DNA from: Lumbricus terrestris
Taxonomy: Eukaryota; Annelida; Clitellata; Crassiclitellata; Lumbricidae
DNA length: 64,000 nt
Direction of reading: 5' to 3'
Assembly (NCBI GenBank): GCA_949752735.1
Contig: OX457042.1
Location: 60,673,468-60,737,467 of the forward strand
A program made the position numbers and the translations under genes. Below, one piece after another: positions 1 through 12,064 of the stretch (position 1 is its first letter; each line of letters starts with the position of its first letter). Under the pieces are notes generated by a model that was given only the letters and a program-made list of their open reading frames with translations, was not told where the DNA came from and searched no databases.

Positions 1-54
1 ACCATTCTGCTAATAATTACACGTTTTTTGTTCATGGGCAGTGAGTAATATTTG

Positions 55-288
55 CTGCTTACATCAATAAATAAAGAGAAGATTCTGTCTGTCTGTCTGC
101 CTGTGTGTCTGTTTGACCGGGATGCATTTCCACAGTTTTTGAGCTTTTCACTTCAAACCTTCACTACTGTGTAGGTCTCGGCATGAGACACCCAAACGAG
201 GGGTTGGCGATTCTCTACCACCATGGGGGCCAGGGTGGGGGACGAAACCCCCAAAGCGTCGAAAACCCAAAATTCCCGGTCAACGCCT
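55..288 (+). mobile_element. Helitron-like fragment
   Basis: A TCTGTCTG microsatellite near 85-115 resembles the start of many non-autonomous Helitrons. It is followed at 200-290 by text ending in the block CCCGGTCAACGCC. The same terminal block recurs at 20370, 23965, 24240, 47230, 47370 and 60410. The neighbouring foldback array begins directly after it, so the Helitron end is probably lost. Weakly supported on its own; the family link comes from the repeated block. Confidence 0.35.
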
Positions 289-1035
289 GTGGCATGAAAT
301 TATGTCCGGCATGAAATACTGTCCGACTCCGCCCACTTCCGTTGTCAGGACAGTATTTCATACGGTAGGTATGAAATCTTGTCCGGCATGAAATCATGTC
401 CGGGTCCGGCCACTTTCGTTGTGAAAACAGTATTTACTATTACAAACGTGAGATATTGTCCGCGTTGGAGTTTCGTCTCAACGTAATATCAATAAGATAT
501 GCGAAATAATGTTTGTTGAAGCAGATGAGAAAACAATGGTGTGAGCATTGGAATCATGGTTTTAAAGCACACAGCTTGTAGTCGGGGTCCCGATGGCGCT
601 TGTTCTATTTTTAGAAGGAAATTCCCATCGTGGAAAGAGGCGAACGGGCGATATGTTGAGACGTATGTAAACAAGTCTTAGAGTTGCACACAAATACGAA
701 ATTTAGGCTTTCATTTATTCATATCTATCTTTTCTTGTCTACTCCAGTCATCGAGACAAAGCAAAAGGGCTTTTGACCAACACAAATAGCTCAGCGGAGT
801 TAGCTGCGTTAGGTTTTGGTCTGTTTATTTTCCCGTTACATAGCGGTCATTATTGGAAGATGCTTAGTTTTTACAAAGCACAATTTGACCTGCTGGCGCT
901 GCATCCTGGTTCAAGCTCCACCCTACCTGTGCGGGCTTTTTACTCCAGTCTCCGTTTCTGAAAATAAAGTAAACAGTCCAACGCCCAGAAACCCTGCCGC
1001 ATATTCGTATTCATATTCGTATCCCGTTTCTCTGG

Positions 1036-1318
1036 GCCGTCGTTCGCTGCGGTCAGCTGCCCGCGGTGACTATTTTGTCCCTTTTTGTCGTACCGCTACT
1101 ATGCAGCGAAGAACATTTTCTGTGGTGGGTTATCTGGAATCTGGCTATCTGGAATGGCCTCCCTGCGGCTCTCCGTTCGCTTCCCCGTGACTCTGGTGGC
1201 TCTTTCTACCGTCTTCTCAAGACTTTTCTCTTTGATCAGGCCTGGGTTGGGAGCGCCTCTGAGTAGCGATCTTGAAGGGGCGCTATATAAATTTATGTGA
1301 TTGATTGATTGAATAATA
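1036..1318 (+). mobile_element. CR1-like LINE, 3' end
   Basis: Conceptual translation in shifting frames gives the end of a CR1-type reverse transcriptase ORF: an RSAARGD block, a VVG block, then WNGLPA..LRSLPR and LLKTFLF...GSASE before a stop. The 3' UTR follows at 1249-1295 with GGGAGCGCCTCT...GGGGCGCTATA, which can fold as a hairpin, and ends in a GATT tail near 1300-1318. The same tail recurs at 8025, at 26291 (SINE) and, degenerate, at 29900. Severely 5' truncated and out of frame. Confidence 0.75.
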
Positions 1319-1756
1319 ATAATGAGATAATAATACCCAATGCAATGCAAGACATGTATAATGTAGCGGAATCCAAATATGCGTACGTAGTTCACTTGCA
1401 GTTCTCCTTTTGTCAGCTATCGCTGTTGACAAATATTGATACTGTTAGTAAATACAAACTTATAGGTCTACTATAGATAATAGATTCGATTTTATCTGAC
1501 TGTAATAGACCATTAATTTTATAAATTCATCTAAAAGGAAAAATATTCCGTAAGCGCAGCAAATTGCTTCTGTGTGCTATCATAATTTAAGTAGGTTACT
1601 TAAAACATAATTTTTCGGTAGTATCGGAAATCATAGACCTGCATAATTACACTTCGTATCTTAGTCATTGATCTATATTTTTTATATTATTATATGTACC
1701 TAATTATAGAGTTCGATGCCTCAGTACGTCGTATAATTATCTTGAATATTTTGTGT
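1319..1756. other. No recognisable feature
   Basis: AT-rich sequence between the LINE tail and the right arm of the foldback element. I see no coding pattern or internal repeat; it is presumably foldback interior. Confidence 0.4.
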
Positions 1757-1906
1757 CTTTCCCGGACAAGATTTCATGATGCTTTAGCTTGACAGTTGCT
1801 ATCTGATGTCATCGGTCACATGAACCAATGACAGCGCTTTCCGGACACAATTTCATGCCGGACAACATTTCATGCCACACCGGTTCCAACATCTAGTCTT
1901 AATTAA

Positions 1907-3149
1907 CACTCGAGTGCCCAAGGTATTTTTAGGTACACGAAGGCCCAAGGGGGGGTCCGCGCGGACCCCAGCGTTTTTTGTGAATATCTTGAGAAGGGAT
2001 TGGAATATCGTTACAGAATTTAATTCTATGTGATCCCAAATGAATTTGCAATCGATTGATGTATCTTATATCACAATAGCACCATCTGTTTCAAAATGGG
2101 AGTGTAAAAATATCGTGATACACATTTTACGCTTGCTTGCGTTATTTACCGAAGGAAGCTTATCGTTTTCATGTTGGTATCTTGAGAAGGGATTGGAATA
2201 TCGTTACAGAATTTAGTTCTATGTAATCCCAAATGAATTTGCAATCGATTGATGTATCTCGTATCACAATAGCACTATCCGGTGTAAAACAATAGTGTAA
2301 AAATCTCATGATACACATTATATGCTTGCTTGCGTCATTTACCGAAGGAAGCTATCATACGTCCGGCGCGTCCGCATGCCAGTCACCTGCTCTCACTTTC
2401 AGCTAGCAACGGGCCAGTTGCATTATGGTAGACTATATCGTAATTGCAATTGTAAATTTGTATAGCGCCGCTTCAAAAGAGACTTCTCAGAGGGGTTCCT
2501 GACCGGATAACACCATGCCACGATTGAAAGGGGTAATTTTCAAACAATTGCGGAGGATGGGGAAGTAGGCTACGGGTATCTGTGTGGTGTTAGGCCTACT
2601 CGTGGGTCGAGTAAAAAGGGTAGGCCACTGCCGTCTACAACAACACCGGCTAAGAAGAAAAGCTGAGCCATTTATTCGCGTAACCTTGACAGAACGGTTG
2701 CCACCGTTTGTATGAACTGTCCTAAGCCATCAGTTTTGACGCATACCTGTTGTATGCAATTGTTGCTGTGGTAGGCCTACGCAGATTTGCAAACTTTCAA
2801 ATTCTGTGCTGTAAACATATGCCAAACATAGTGCTACAATGTCAGTAATTATAAGTTCAACAATTTATATGAATCTTTCTTTCATATAACGTGCGCTGGC
2901 CATTTATTTATTGGTCAGTAACTATACGCATGCATGACAAATAGCCGCATATCGTGCGGTACCCTTGGTATATCCTGTGGTTGTGGGGTACCGGGTTGGA
3001 CAATACTCACGCAAAATAGACCATTCGATGCCCAAATGGTTGCTCTAGGAATACCTAAAAGCATTTTTGCAGATCTATAGCCGTTAAAAAGTTATCCGGG
3101 AAAAACGGGCCTGGGGTCCGGTCGGACCCCCCCCTTGGGCATTCGAGGG
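1907..3149. mobile_element. piggyBac-like non-autonomous element (TTAA)
   Basis: The element lies between TTAA at 1903-1906 and TTAA at 3150-3153. Its ends are CACTCGAGTGCCCAAGG and, read from the other side, CCCTCGAATGCCCAAGG. Each is followed within about 40 bp by the palindromic block GGGGTCCGNNCGGACCCC. TTAA duplication with CCC-type ends is typical of piggyBac. Its 1.24 kb hold no transposase reading frame, so it would depend on a transposase supplied elsewhere. Contains a near-tandem duplication (1985-2352). Confidence 0.7.
1985..2352. repeat. 193 bp duplication inside the piggyBac-like element
   Basis: The unit starting TATCTTGAGAAGGGATTGG at 1985 starts again at 2178 and runs to about 2352, with scattered differences and both copies ending at a GAAGGAAGC block. 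Modular duplication near an element end is common in non-autonomous elements. Confidence 0.8.
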
Positions 3150-3186
3150 TTAAATCTCGAAGACAACCCTGCTTAGACAGTATAAT

Positions 3187-3360
3187 AGGTTTCGCATGAT
3201 TAGCCTACTGCTTATGATGTATTAGTTTTGCTTTGAACGCATTCAAAATTTTACCCAAAGATAACGAGCACCAGAATAAATAAAAGATTTCGTTCACCGC
3301 AAAATCCATTTGGACATCAAATTAAATGAGTTTATTTTTTCTGCCGTGGGCACCTTCTTT
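3187..3360 (+). repeat. Dispersed repeat, copy 1
   Basis: About 165 bp, including a CAAAATCCATTTGGAC block near 3299-3315, matches 30609-30775 at roughly 80% by eye. Identity of the family is unknown. Confidence 0.6.
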
Positions 3361-4386
3361 GTAAACAATGAAAGTTAAGTAGTCGTCCTACTAATAACAA
3401 CGATACTTAATCCCAGAGCAGTAACTTTATAATATTCAGTGACAGATTTAGAAACCACAACAATGAGTGTTGTTACGTCACAGGCTATCGTCGCTAGGGT
3501 GTATTAACATCAGAACACAAATTGATAGTCTTTTTATTGTAGCATCCGAACACAAATTGATAGTTTTTTTTATTGTAGCAAACATCTTGGTAATAAGTAT
3601 TGTTCGAATATGTAAGGCGTGCTTATCTGATAATAATAATACCGATAATTAATCGTGGTTTGCTTGGGTTCGATGTGCAAGGCTTATTAGGGCGTAATCG
3701 CAAACTTCAATTCTCTACTATAGAGTGGGCAATATAGTCAAGAGGTGAGCAGGGGTAATTGGGTATTAGGCCTCTGTATAGACTGTTGCGATATCAGTTA
3801 TTTAGTCTTGTAAAGTGAGACTGTGTAACCTCCCTTACCGTCAGATAGTTTCATCAACTGTGTAGCAAATGACCAGTTTATCAATAACTGTTGTAATTTG
3901 AGTTGTCAAGGAGGGGTGGGTGGGTTGGTTGAGCAGAAATCTTGATGAAGAAGATTTCTGATCAGGCGGGTAGGACTATTCGACTCCGATCTTCTAAAAG
4001 TCCAGCAACTCCGCCATTACCCGTAGCCTAATGCTAATCCCAAGCTTGGATAAAAGTGTAGGACTACGTTAATGATCTATGCTATGAGACATTGCCGTTA
4101 AACTGCAAGTAGGCTGGCTACGTACTTTAACCACTGCACTGTCCAATGTCCAGTCTGTCCTTCACCTCTATAATAATTAAAATGTCGGCCTTTATAACTG
4201 CATATCAAGTTAGACTGCAGACTGCTTGTGATATTAATTGTGGTTATTTAGTTGCTTTTCACTGGTTCGAAGGTCTGATTTTCACCTTCAGTCTTCTGTA
4301 GCCTAATCATACGGTAGGCCTACATGCTGGCCAACGCTTATAAATATTATGAGACGACAGGAAGATGTGCACATTAACATATCGAC
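3361..4386. other. No gene recognised; short duplication
   Basis: A 36-38 bp unit (ACACAAATTGATAG...TTTATTGTAGCA) occurs twice in tandem at about 3515-3590. Otherwise AT-rich sequence without coding pattern. Confidence 0.5.
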
Positions 4387-4960
4387 GTGAGCGATTATTG
4401 CCGCATTCAGCACATTTCACCAAGAACGCAGCATTGTTTTTATCCACAGTGTATCTGGTTGAAAATTCCAGAGCGAATCCACTTCAAAATTGTCTCCTTA
4501 ACCTACAACTCTTTGCAATGCTCTCAGCCAAGTTATCTTTGCGAACTCTTCACCATGCATCCAGCCTACCAGTTCTACCCGATCAATCATCCGCCTGCCT
4601 TACACTTTCTCGACCGCCGTTCACAAGTCATCTCAAGTTCTCCAACTGAGCCATATCCATCTCAGCACCACGCCTTTGGAATGATCTGCTTCCTGAATTC
4701 CGATCCTTTTCAGTCCCTCCACCATTACTACCAGTCACACACCATAACCTTCCTCAGGCTCCTCCATCCATCACACCTCGGGCTTTTCATTCGAAACTTA
4801 AGACACTCCTTTTCACGAACTCTTACCCTGTCTCATCTGATCCTCCACCCTCCAATAATTATTCCCGGCCCAGACGACATCCACCTTAATAGCTGTTCCG
4901 CCCCTCTGATCCTTTGGTAACTCGACCCGGACCACCACGGACTACTCTCCCGGACAACCC
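4387..4960 (+). mobile_element. L2-type LINE, 3' end
   Basis: The translation contains WLKIPERIHFKI followed by SLTYNSLQC and, in a second frame, LTLSRPPFTSHLKFSN. It then resembles the extreme C terminus and 3' UTR of an L2/CR1 LINE. The same motif, WLKIPERIHFKV, ends the LINE reading frame on the minus strand at 61487-63073, so both belong to one family. Frames shift several times; dead fragment. Confidence 0.75.
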
Positions 4961-4990
4961 TTCTAACTCAACGCAGCGCTCGTGAATAAG

Positions 4991-5070
4991 CTAGAGAGGG
5001 AGGGAGAGAGGGAGAGAGGGAGAGAGGGAGAGAGAGAGTGGGAGATAGGGATGGAGAGAGGAAGGGAGAC
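4991..5070. repeat. GA-rich simple repeat
   Basis: Imperfect tandem GAGAGAGGGA units, purine only on the plus strand. Confidence 0.9.
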
Positions 5071-6447
5071 GCCACTCAAAGCTAATTGAAAATCCGACGT
5101 TCATTATGAAGCGCCTTTATAATTCCGCTCCAAACGAACACCGAAATGGATTATGGCATTGGGTGCTGTAAAATATTACTTGTATTCGCGATTAAAATCG
5201 GTTAAGCGAGGCTAAGTTACGTGAACGTGAATAACTCTTTTAAAATATAGCAGTCACTCACTCGCTGGTTTCTCTGTACACAAAAGCCAATCAAATCAAC
5301 AAACTGTTTATTGCAATAAAAGCATTTTACTTTGTCGCCATCTTGGATTTTAATTTTAGACTGCCTCAGAGACAGGAGCATAGGCTATACGTATTAAACA
5401 ATTTTGCTTTTCAACAATAAGCAAGAATTTATGTTTTACATAATAAATCAGACTATTGCACACAGCAAAGCATAGTGTGATGAGAAGATACCTTCCATGA
5501 AATCCCTCAAGTACCGGTTTTGTTAAACAATCTAAAGAATTGACACTCTGTATTGTGCTTGAATCACAAAAAATTATAACAATGTTAAATATTTTCTGAT
5601 ATCTAGACAAAAGTCTTAGTCAGAATACAACAAAGACAAAAGCACACAAGAAATAAGTCTATTGTGACTTTTAATTTTCTGTGTTTTACATGCATTTTTT
5701 GTTACTCGGCTTCCATTGCCATTCCATTTTCAGGTACCAGGTCCTGCCATCGCAGAAGGTATCCCCCTCTTTGCTCCATCTTATGCATGTTTTCCTCTAG
5801 GCCTAGGCCTATAGACCTGCTTTTCACGCACTTGCCTTCATGCAGTTTCGCTCCTTCTTTTAGTAGGCAGAAGAACCTGGCGATGGCTTTCCTGAACAAG
5901 AGAACTAGACGTCAAGCCTTTACATCAAGCCACTTTTCCCCTAAACGCTGCTTAACTTGCCAGAATTTCTTCACAGGTGAAGATACATGTAGGCTGATTA
6001 TCAGTGGTATCACTATCTGAATTTCTTCGCAAATGCAATCATTGTACATAGTATAAGAGTAACTAGTGGCATCACTGTTCTGAATGTCCTCATAGGCGAA
6101 GATGGGCTAAGCCCCATTGGTAGCCTATCATGTTTACATTTCTTGGAAGGACCAGACATTAACAGTTTTTCTCTTTCTCTGTAATCACTTATCTCAATTT
6201 CGTCACAGAAGAAAGAATATGGGCAGTTGATACTCTTATATGACTTTTTCAAAGGCAGGTGCTATCTTAATATTCATTGCACTATCTTGTCACATTCTTG
6301 TGTTTTGACTTTTTAGTTGTTGATGCTCGCAGATTCCCCAAGACATCACACTGGTTGAGCACGAAGTTCTGGTTTTCCTGGGCGATTTGAATTTTGCTGA
6401 TGTTCCAAGTTTACTTTTCATTATAAGCTTTTGCAACCTTTTCACCT
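5071..6447. other. No gene recognised
   Basis: Short open frames exist on both strands, but none shows a domain, splice-site pair or codon pattern I can support. Confidence 0.4.
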
Positions 6448-6612
6448 TCGGTAGCGCGACATTTAATCCCGCGACACTTAATGCCGCGACAGTTAATCCC
6501 AGACACTTAGTCCCGGCGACATTTAATCCCGCGTCAGTTATTCCCGCGACAGTTAATCCCGGCGACATTTAATCCCGGCGACACTTAATCCCGCGACACT
6601 TGGTACCTCAAC
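6448..6612. repeat. 15 bp tandem array (GCGACATTTAATCCC type)
   Basis: About ten degenerate units of 14-17 bp such as GCGACAGTTAATCCC. It looks like the outer array of the foldback elements at 289, 30802 and 40698 but uses a different unit. No inverse partner array is seen nearby, so it may be a single surviving arm. Confidence 0.8.
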
Positions 6613-6617
6613 ACTTA

Positions 6618-6717
6618 ATACTTTGTCTTCTCTACCAAAGTCCGTGACTTTGGTGTTGCTCTGGACCATGGGCTCACTTTTACCCCACACATTCACTCAC
6701 TCAGTCGTGTCTGTTTC
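6618..6717 (+). mobile_element. CR1-like LINE internal fragment
   Basis: Translation resembles the VRDFGVALDHGLTF segment found downstream of the reverse transcriptase core of CR1/L2 elements. A close copy lies at 7378-7475. Confidence 0.6.
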
Positions 6718-6846
6718 GATGAAATCTGGCCATCATGTGTAAACATTAATTGTCTATAAGCCTGTAAAATTTCATTTCGAAATTGTTACTTTTGGTCAAG
6801 ATATTGGCATAAAACCAAAGGGGTCTTTTTTTGGCCCACCCTGTAC
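6718..6846. mobile_element. Fragment of the modular mariner-type MITE
   Basis: Matches the right terminal module of 35523-36696 (GCCATCATGTGTA...CATTTCGAAATT) and ends in GGCCCACCCTGTA, the same CACCCTG-TA terminus. Only the right end is present. Confidence 0.7.
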
Positions 6847-7377
6847 ATGTAGAAGAGTGCCTTTGAAATAATTTGAAAATCTTGTACGTCGTTTTTCAAG
6901 TTGCCAGCTGGATTGGCATGATATGCGCAGCCTGTAATGAAGCAAAAAGTGCAAAATTTATGCACACTACTTTGAGATAGAATTGATTAATTATCGAGTC
7001 AGACGAATAGAATATGAGTAATCGGGATAATATATACATTATACAATGTATGAAAGAGATCTGTGTTTTAGACGTTGTCTTAATTATCCGTGAAAGGAAA
7101 GATCGAGGAGCACACCAGCGAGAGATATGAAAGAGGGTAAAGAGTGAGAATGGAGAAGGAATGGAGGAAGTTATCACTAGACTATAGAGTTTATCCTAAA
7201 TTCGTATATCGGGAGGGACGGAGGAAGCCGATGGAGAGAAGAGAAGGGAGAAGTTTGTTGATAGCAGAGGAATAGTCACCACCACTTTTCAGAGGAAAGT
7301 TACGCCCATGCTACTGTATAATATACAGTAGCATCAGGAAAATTGAGGAAAGTCAGCACTGCTGTGCTGCCTTTCCT
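6847..7377. other. No gene; short MITE remnant
   Basis: At 7270-7312 a GTCACCACCACTTTTCAGAGG block ending in GTTACGCCCATG is the terminus of the family seen intact at 39000-40487. The remainder has nothing recognisable. Confidence 0.45.
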
Positions 7378-8095
7378 GGTTTTGTCTTCTCATCCAAAGT
7401 CCGTGACTTTAGTGCCGCTCTGAACCAGGAGCCCACTTTTGCTCCAAACAAGCACTCACTCAGTCGTATCTGTTATTACCAACTGCGTCAACTATACGCA
7501 CTCTTGCTCGCTCGCTTACTCCTACTGTACTTGACTACTGTTGTTCTTTCTATACTTGTCTAAGGCAGCAAGCTGGTTGAGCACGGAAGAGTGTCTGTCT
7601 GAGTTGCCTTGATCGCGTTCTGCTCTCTGCAACCCGCCACATTGGCCGCATATACAAATACAGTCATTATCTCCATCTGTATGCTTGACGTTCTCAACTA
7701 TAGTTTCCTGTCAAGCAGCAAATTGAGAATAGGATCTCTACCCTAGTTTGGCGCTGCCTGCTAGGCCTTGCTCCTTCCTACCTTTGGGAGCTCTGTAACC
7801 CTACTCTTAGTGCTCGCCACTTCCGCTCCATCGTTCGATTGAAAAGTCTGTTCTTAGTCTTTGTTCGTGGCCTGCTTCCACTATATATGCGGAACCATGC
7901 TTTCACGGTGTTAGGACCGTCAACCTGGAATGACCTTCCTCTGACACTCTGCTCCCATTCTAAAATCCATTCTCAGGCTTTCCTCTCTCATCTTAAGACA
8001 CTTTTATTTGGTCAGGCGGATTTTGGGAGCGCCTCTGAGTAGTCTTCTTGAAGAGGCGCTATACAAAGATATTTAATGAATGAATATCTTGTTGA
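7378..8095 (+). mobile_element. CR1-like LINE, 3' fragment
   Basis: Successive frames give LDRVLRSATRHI, then the GLLPLYMRNHAFTVLGPSTW block and LLFGQADFGSASE before a stop, matching the C terminus of a CR1-type ORF. The 3' UTR at 8025-8070 has GGGAGCGCCTCTGAGTAG...AGAGGCGCTATA, a self-complementary stem, and ends in TGAATGAAT. Same family as the tails at 1249 and 29900. Confidence 0.8.
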
Positions 8096-8255
8096 AATTT
8101 CTTCACTTTTTTTGTCTGATCGTTCTGTGTTATTGGCCGATTCCAACCTAACGTTGGTTGCCTTCTTCACTTCACCCTGCACTGGTCTAGCAGATCTTAT
8201 TTGGACATTAACAGACATGTCCCGACGCTTTATTGAAACGTCAATGGGCCTATAG

Positions 8256-10475
8256 CAGTGGTTCCCAACCTTTTTTGACTGTCGGGCCACATTTTCTAAG
8301 TTGGAGGACCCGAGGGCCACTTTTTCTTAGTTGAAGGGGGCAACAGGACTAAACAAAATTTAACTAAAGGCGTATCAAATTGTCATAATTGAATCAAAAT
8401 AGAATTTTGAGGCAATTTATTAATGTCCAAATAAAATAATTTGTAATAGAAAAGAATTATATATACTAACATGCCCAAATTCTCAATTGTTAGGCCTACA
8501 TATCGACTGTATAGAGGACAAACGTGTTATGTCCATATTTCATTATTTCGAGAAAACTGAATTTCTAATTTCAAATGCTTATGAAAAATATAACAAAGCA
8601 ACATTATCATACTTTCTTGGTGTCATTGAATAGGTATTTAAACAGGGAACAAGGTAAGCAGAGCAATGCTATCATGTGACATGAGAATAACACTAAAAAA
8701 GGAAGTTTGTAGGGGCGGGGTGCCCGAAAATGGACATACGACATTTGTGCTCTACAGAAATCTTTGTAACATGGACATATCACATTCAACTGATCATTAA
8801 TAGGGCATGGTTACTGGGCTTGTCTGCTATCTTGTAGGGTCATAACAGAGTCAAGCAAACCTGCAAATAAGCAAATAAAATAAAATGGACATGTAAGCTT
8901 GTTTTTACATGAATTACATGCTTAAATTTCTGTTTTTGGTCACACATAAAATTATTGTTGCTTTTGAGCTCATGGAAATTTTGCAATTGTAACGATTCAT
9001 TGGAAAAGAGAAGTGCTAGCAAACTGGATTTGATTTTTGTCTAAAGGATTCACGGCAGTGGCGCAGCCAAGGGGAGGGTTCGGGGTTAAACCCCCATAGG
9101 CTTATGAAAAAAGTTTTTTAATGGTTATTTATCCACTTAAATAAAAAAAACAATTGCTTGTAGTAACAATTGTTTTTCTTACTTTATTCCCTTTGTTACT
9201 TTATTCCCTTTTTATTTACTGTAATATACTGTTGGGTTGGTGTCAGGGAGGGCAACCGGCCAGGCCATAAAACCCCCATCATAAGTTCTGGCTACGCCAC
9301 TGGTTCACGGCATCAAACAAATGATAATGAAAGATGTTGATGAAAATGGTTACTCTCTGGCAAAAAGTCTTGAATTACTGAACGTTAGGTACTCAAACTT
9401 CTGTGTTGGCCACCTCGATACAATGAAGAGATAATGTTTGGCAGAAAAGCTTCTTACACTCTTTTCCTTCAACCATTCACCATAAACAACACACATGGTT
9501 CATTTTTTATGCTATCAGATGTTCTAACCAGTAGCTAACAATTAGTTTTGGAATCTCAAGAGACAAAGCAACATACAAAAAGGAATAAAAAAGATGCAAG
9601 AATATACATTGATGACATTAAACAATCTCTGTGATAAATTTTACCTATGACTTGTATTTGATAATTCACTTCTGAGAAGGCTTAATTGGCACTGCATATT
9701 GCAGGTAAACTCGAAAACATTAAACCTATCAGTTATCGTGTTAAACGCCTGAGGAATAAATTATAGGCTATTGGCATACCAAAACATAACATAATTCACG
9801 ATTAAAGGCAATTTGCAACTCGCTGCTTGTCAAATAGAGCAGTACTGATGCAATACTATTGTCAACTTACTATTGGTATTCACACTGTGTGATGTCGAAC
9901 ACGAGATTAAGACCATTGACGATGATGATTTTGCAAGTGAAGCGAATATCTGGTAATCACGACTTAACTTTATACAGACGTCTTTGATTACTTTTGACCG
10001 ATGAGCAAATAAAGACTGCCATTTAATATGAACTCTTTATAGCAGTAAGCTCTTATCTACTAAAACAACAAACTCCAAACAGTCAGCATGTCGACTGTTT
10101 GGAGTTGACGCCATTTTGCATTGAATTAGCGTAAACAATAGCTGATTGGCCGTATTTCTCCGAGCACAAATGTTGTATGTCCACATATCACATTTGTGCT
10201 CTGCGGATTTTTACGAAGAGGACATACGACATTTGTAAACTGTGTATTGTACCGTGAAAACGACCTTAGCAGGACATATAACGTTTGTGCCCTGAAGCCT
10301 TATGCCATTACCTATTAGAATCGCTAAAAACATGGATTTTGAAAAAATGTGGACATAACACGTTTGTCCTCTATACAGTCGATATATTTTTCTTAATTCA
10401 TTGAGATACTGCGGGCCATTTTTGTAGGCCCGGCGGGCCACTTTTGGCCCGCGGGCCACCGGTTGGGAACCGCTG
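8256..10475. mobile_element. hAT element, non-autonomous, 2.2 kb
   Basis: Ends are CAGTGGTTCCCAACC and GGTTGGGAACCGCTG, a hAT-type inverted repeat. The flanking 8-mers GCCTATAG (8248-8255) and GCCTATTA (10476-10483) match at six positions, so the insertion is oldish. Subterminal regions (8499-8790 and 10160-10400) carry the inverted motif GACATANNACRTTTGT many times, and a 40 bp stretch with ACAAACGTGTTATGTCC is repeated in inverse. No transposase reading frame is visible. A younger MITE is nested at 9056-9302. Confidence 0.8.
9056..9302. mobile_element. hAT-type MITE, 247 bp
   Basis: Ends CAGTGGCGCAGCCA / TGGCTACGCCACTG, flanked by ATTCACGG and GTTCACGG (7 of 8). A second copy lies at 23968-24231. 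Interior includes the hairpin ACAATTG...CAATTGT. Confidence 0.88.
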
Positions 10476-10925
10476 GCCTATTAATAGGCATGCACAAAAG
10501 CCAGGATTCCAACGCTAAGCTTAGCGTAAAACTCATCGAAAAAGTCACACTGACGAAGGATTGTGCCATGCTATGAAAATGGTGGCTAGTGGTTCAACTT
10601 CGTTTATATAACGTTGAACCACATAGTCCATTATGTACAACGCCAACGTGCCAACCAATTAATAAACTAATATACCGGTAGGTTACCTGTGGGCAGAACT
10701 GGCATACCGCTGGGGCAACAGTCAGTAATGGGGCAATAGTGGCACGTAAAACGGGGGCAAGAGTGGCATACAATGCTATTTTGCCCCGATTTGCGTGCTC
10801 AAAATTACGAGGATCTATCAGCATTATTGCGTTGCCTAATTTCTTAAAACTTTTAGCGTTGAAAAGAACCTACATTCCTGCATAATGCAAAATAAAACTT
10901 TAACAAGTGCGATCTTAATACTGAA
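10476..10925. other. No gene recognised
   Basis: A GGGGCAA/GGCA-rich stretch at 10690-10770 contains repeated GGGGCAANAGTGGCA words. No domain or splice structure was seen. Confidence 0.4.
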
Positions 10926-11193
10926 ACATGGGCGCCCGCACATTGGGGCACTTGTCACTCCCTGGAAAATTGACACCTATGTCTTTAGCAACTACTTTTG
11001 GGTCTTTAATAAATTTCTTTGCATTAATGCACCAATTATGCCAATGATACAGACAGTGAAAGTCAGAAATCTACATTTAGAGATCACTATAGAAATAAGC
11101 ATGCTCTTATAACTTTCTGCCTTGCATGTTCAAGCTCTTTCTAAAAACTGTAACAATGACCATTGGCCTTCAACCCTCCTGCGGGCACCCATG
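10926..11193. mobile_element. MITE with CATGGGCGCCCGC ends
   Basis: Ends CATGGGCGCCCGCA and TGCGGGCACCCATG are inverted. A second copy of the right part lies at about 11725-12052 and ends CTGCGGGCGCCCATG, suggesting two overlapping copies or a nested pair. TACTGAAA occurs before the first copy (10918-10925) and four bases after the second (12057-12064), a possible old target duplication for the whole block. Confidence 0.55.
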
Positions 11194-11519
11194 CAAACAG
11201 CAGGCCTATCGATTATGGCCTACTTGAGTGGAATTTAGCTGTAGTGCAAATAATCACAACTGCAAAAAATTAAATACTAATGCAAAAAAATTAAAATTTC
11301 TCAAAGTACACTGAAATTACATCAGGGAGATCTGTTTATTCACCAGCATTGTAATTGTATAAACCAAGTCTGCTATAAGCCAGGCTCCATTTTGTCCATT
11401 TTGCAAGCTGCCAACACAGAATCCAGGGAGGTCGAACTGTAGATAAACTTGGCTCTGAATATCACGCCTCAGGATTTAGGCTTGCACCCAAAACTGACAA
11501 AGAGATCTGTTCAAAAGAA

Positions 11520-11655
11520 TTGATACCCACACTCATCTGATCCTCGGATCCTCCACCTTCCTAAATGACAACCCATTAACAGTTATTCTGGTTACCAGAC
11601 TCGGACCCCTTTCTGACTATACTCTTTGGAATAGGCCTAGGCTTCTGACTCGATA
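11520..11655 (+). mobile_element. L2-type LINE 3' UTR fragment
   Basis: CTCATCTGATCCTC...CCTCCACC resembles the 3' UTR region after the L2 fragment at 4820-4960. Short and degenerate. Confidence 0.35.
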
Positions 11656-11724
11656 CAGCACATGTGAAAACGCTGGTGTCTTGCGATTGGCTTTCGAGTG
11701 GCGCTTTCGAAGCAGCCAGAGGAG

Positions 11725-12052
11725 CACTTGCCCCTTGAAAACTGACACTTAGCTATTTTTCGTTTATTTATTCATTCGTTCATTATGCGCACTTATAAAG
11801 CGATCCTTTAGGAAACTACTTTTTAACATCTGCTTTTTGATATTTAGCAAATTTCTAAGGAAGCTATTCATATTAAAAATTATACACAAAATGAAACTGA
11901 AAAATTTGCATAAGTAACCTCTTTGAAAAATACCCGTATTCTTAATTTCCATGCAGCATTGCATTTTTCAAGCTCTTGCTACTAAAAAATTTAACCGTGA
12001 CTATCGTAAAAAAATTTGCCCCCCTGCAAAAATTCCTGCGGGCGCCCATGTA
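11725..12052. mobile_element. Second copy of the CATGGGCGCC MITE (right part)
   Basis: Shares a GCACTTG...AAAATTGACAC-like left block and the TTCAAGCTCTT...CCTGCGGGCGCCCATG right block with 10926-11193. Confidence 0.5.
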
Positions 12053-12064
12053 GCCTACTGAAAG

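Larger units (their letters stand above)
289..1880. mobile_element. Foldback element with 17 bp repeat arms
   Basis: The left arm (291-415) holds copies of a 17 bp unit of the form GGCATGAAATTATGTCC. The right arm (1757-1880) holds the same unit in inverse orientation (CCGGACAACATTTCATG). The arms enclose about 1.3 kb with no gene of their own; a LINE tail sits inside (1036-1318). Inverted arms made of 15-17 bp tandem units are the build I recall for sea urchin TU foldback elements. No clear target duplication was found. Confidence 0.5.
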
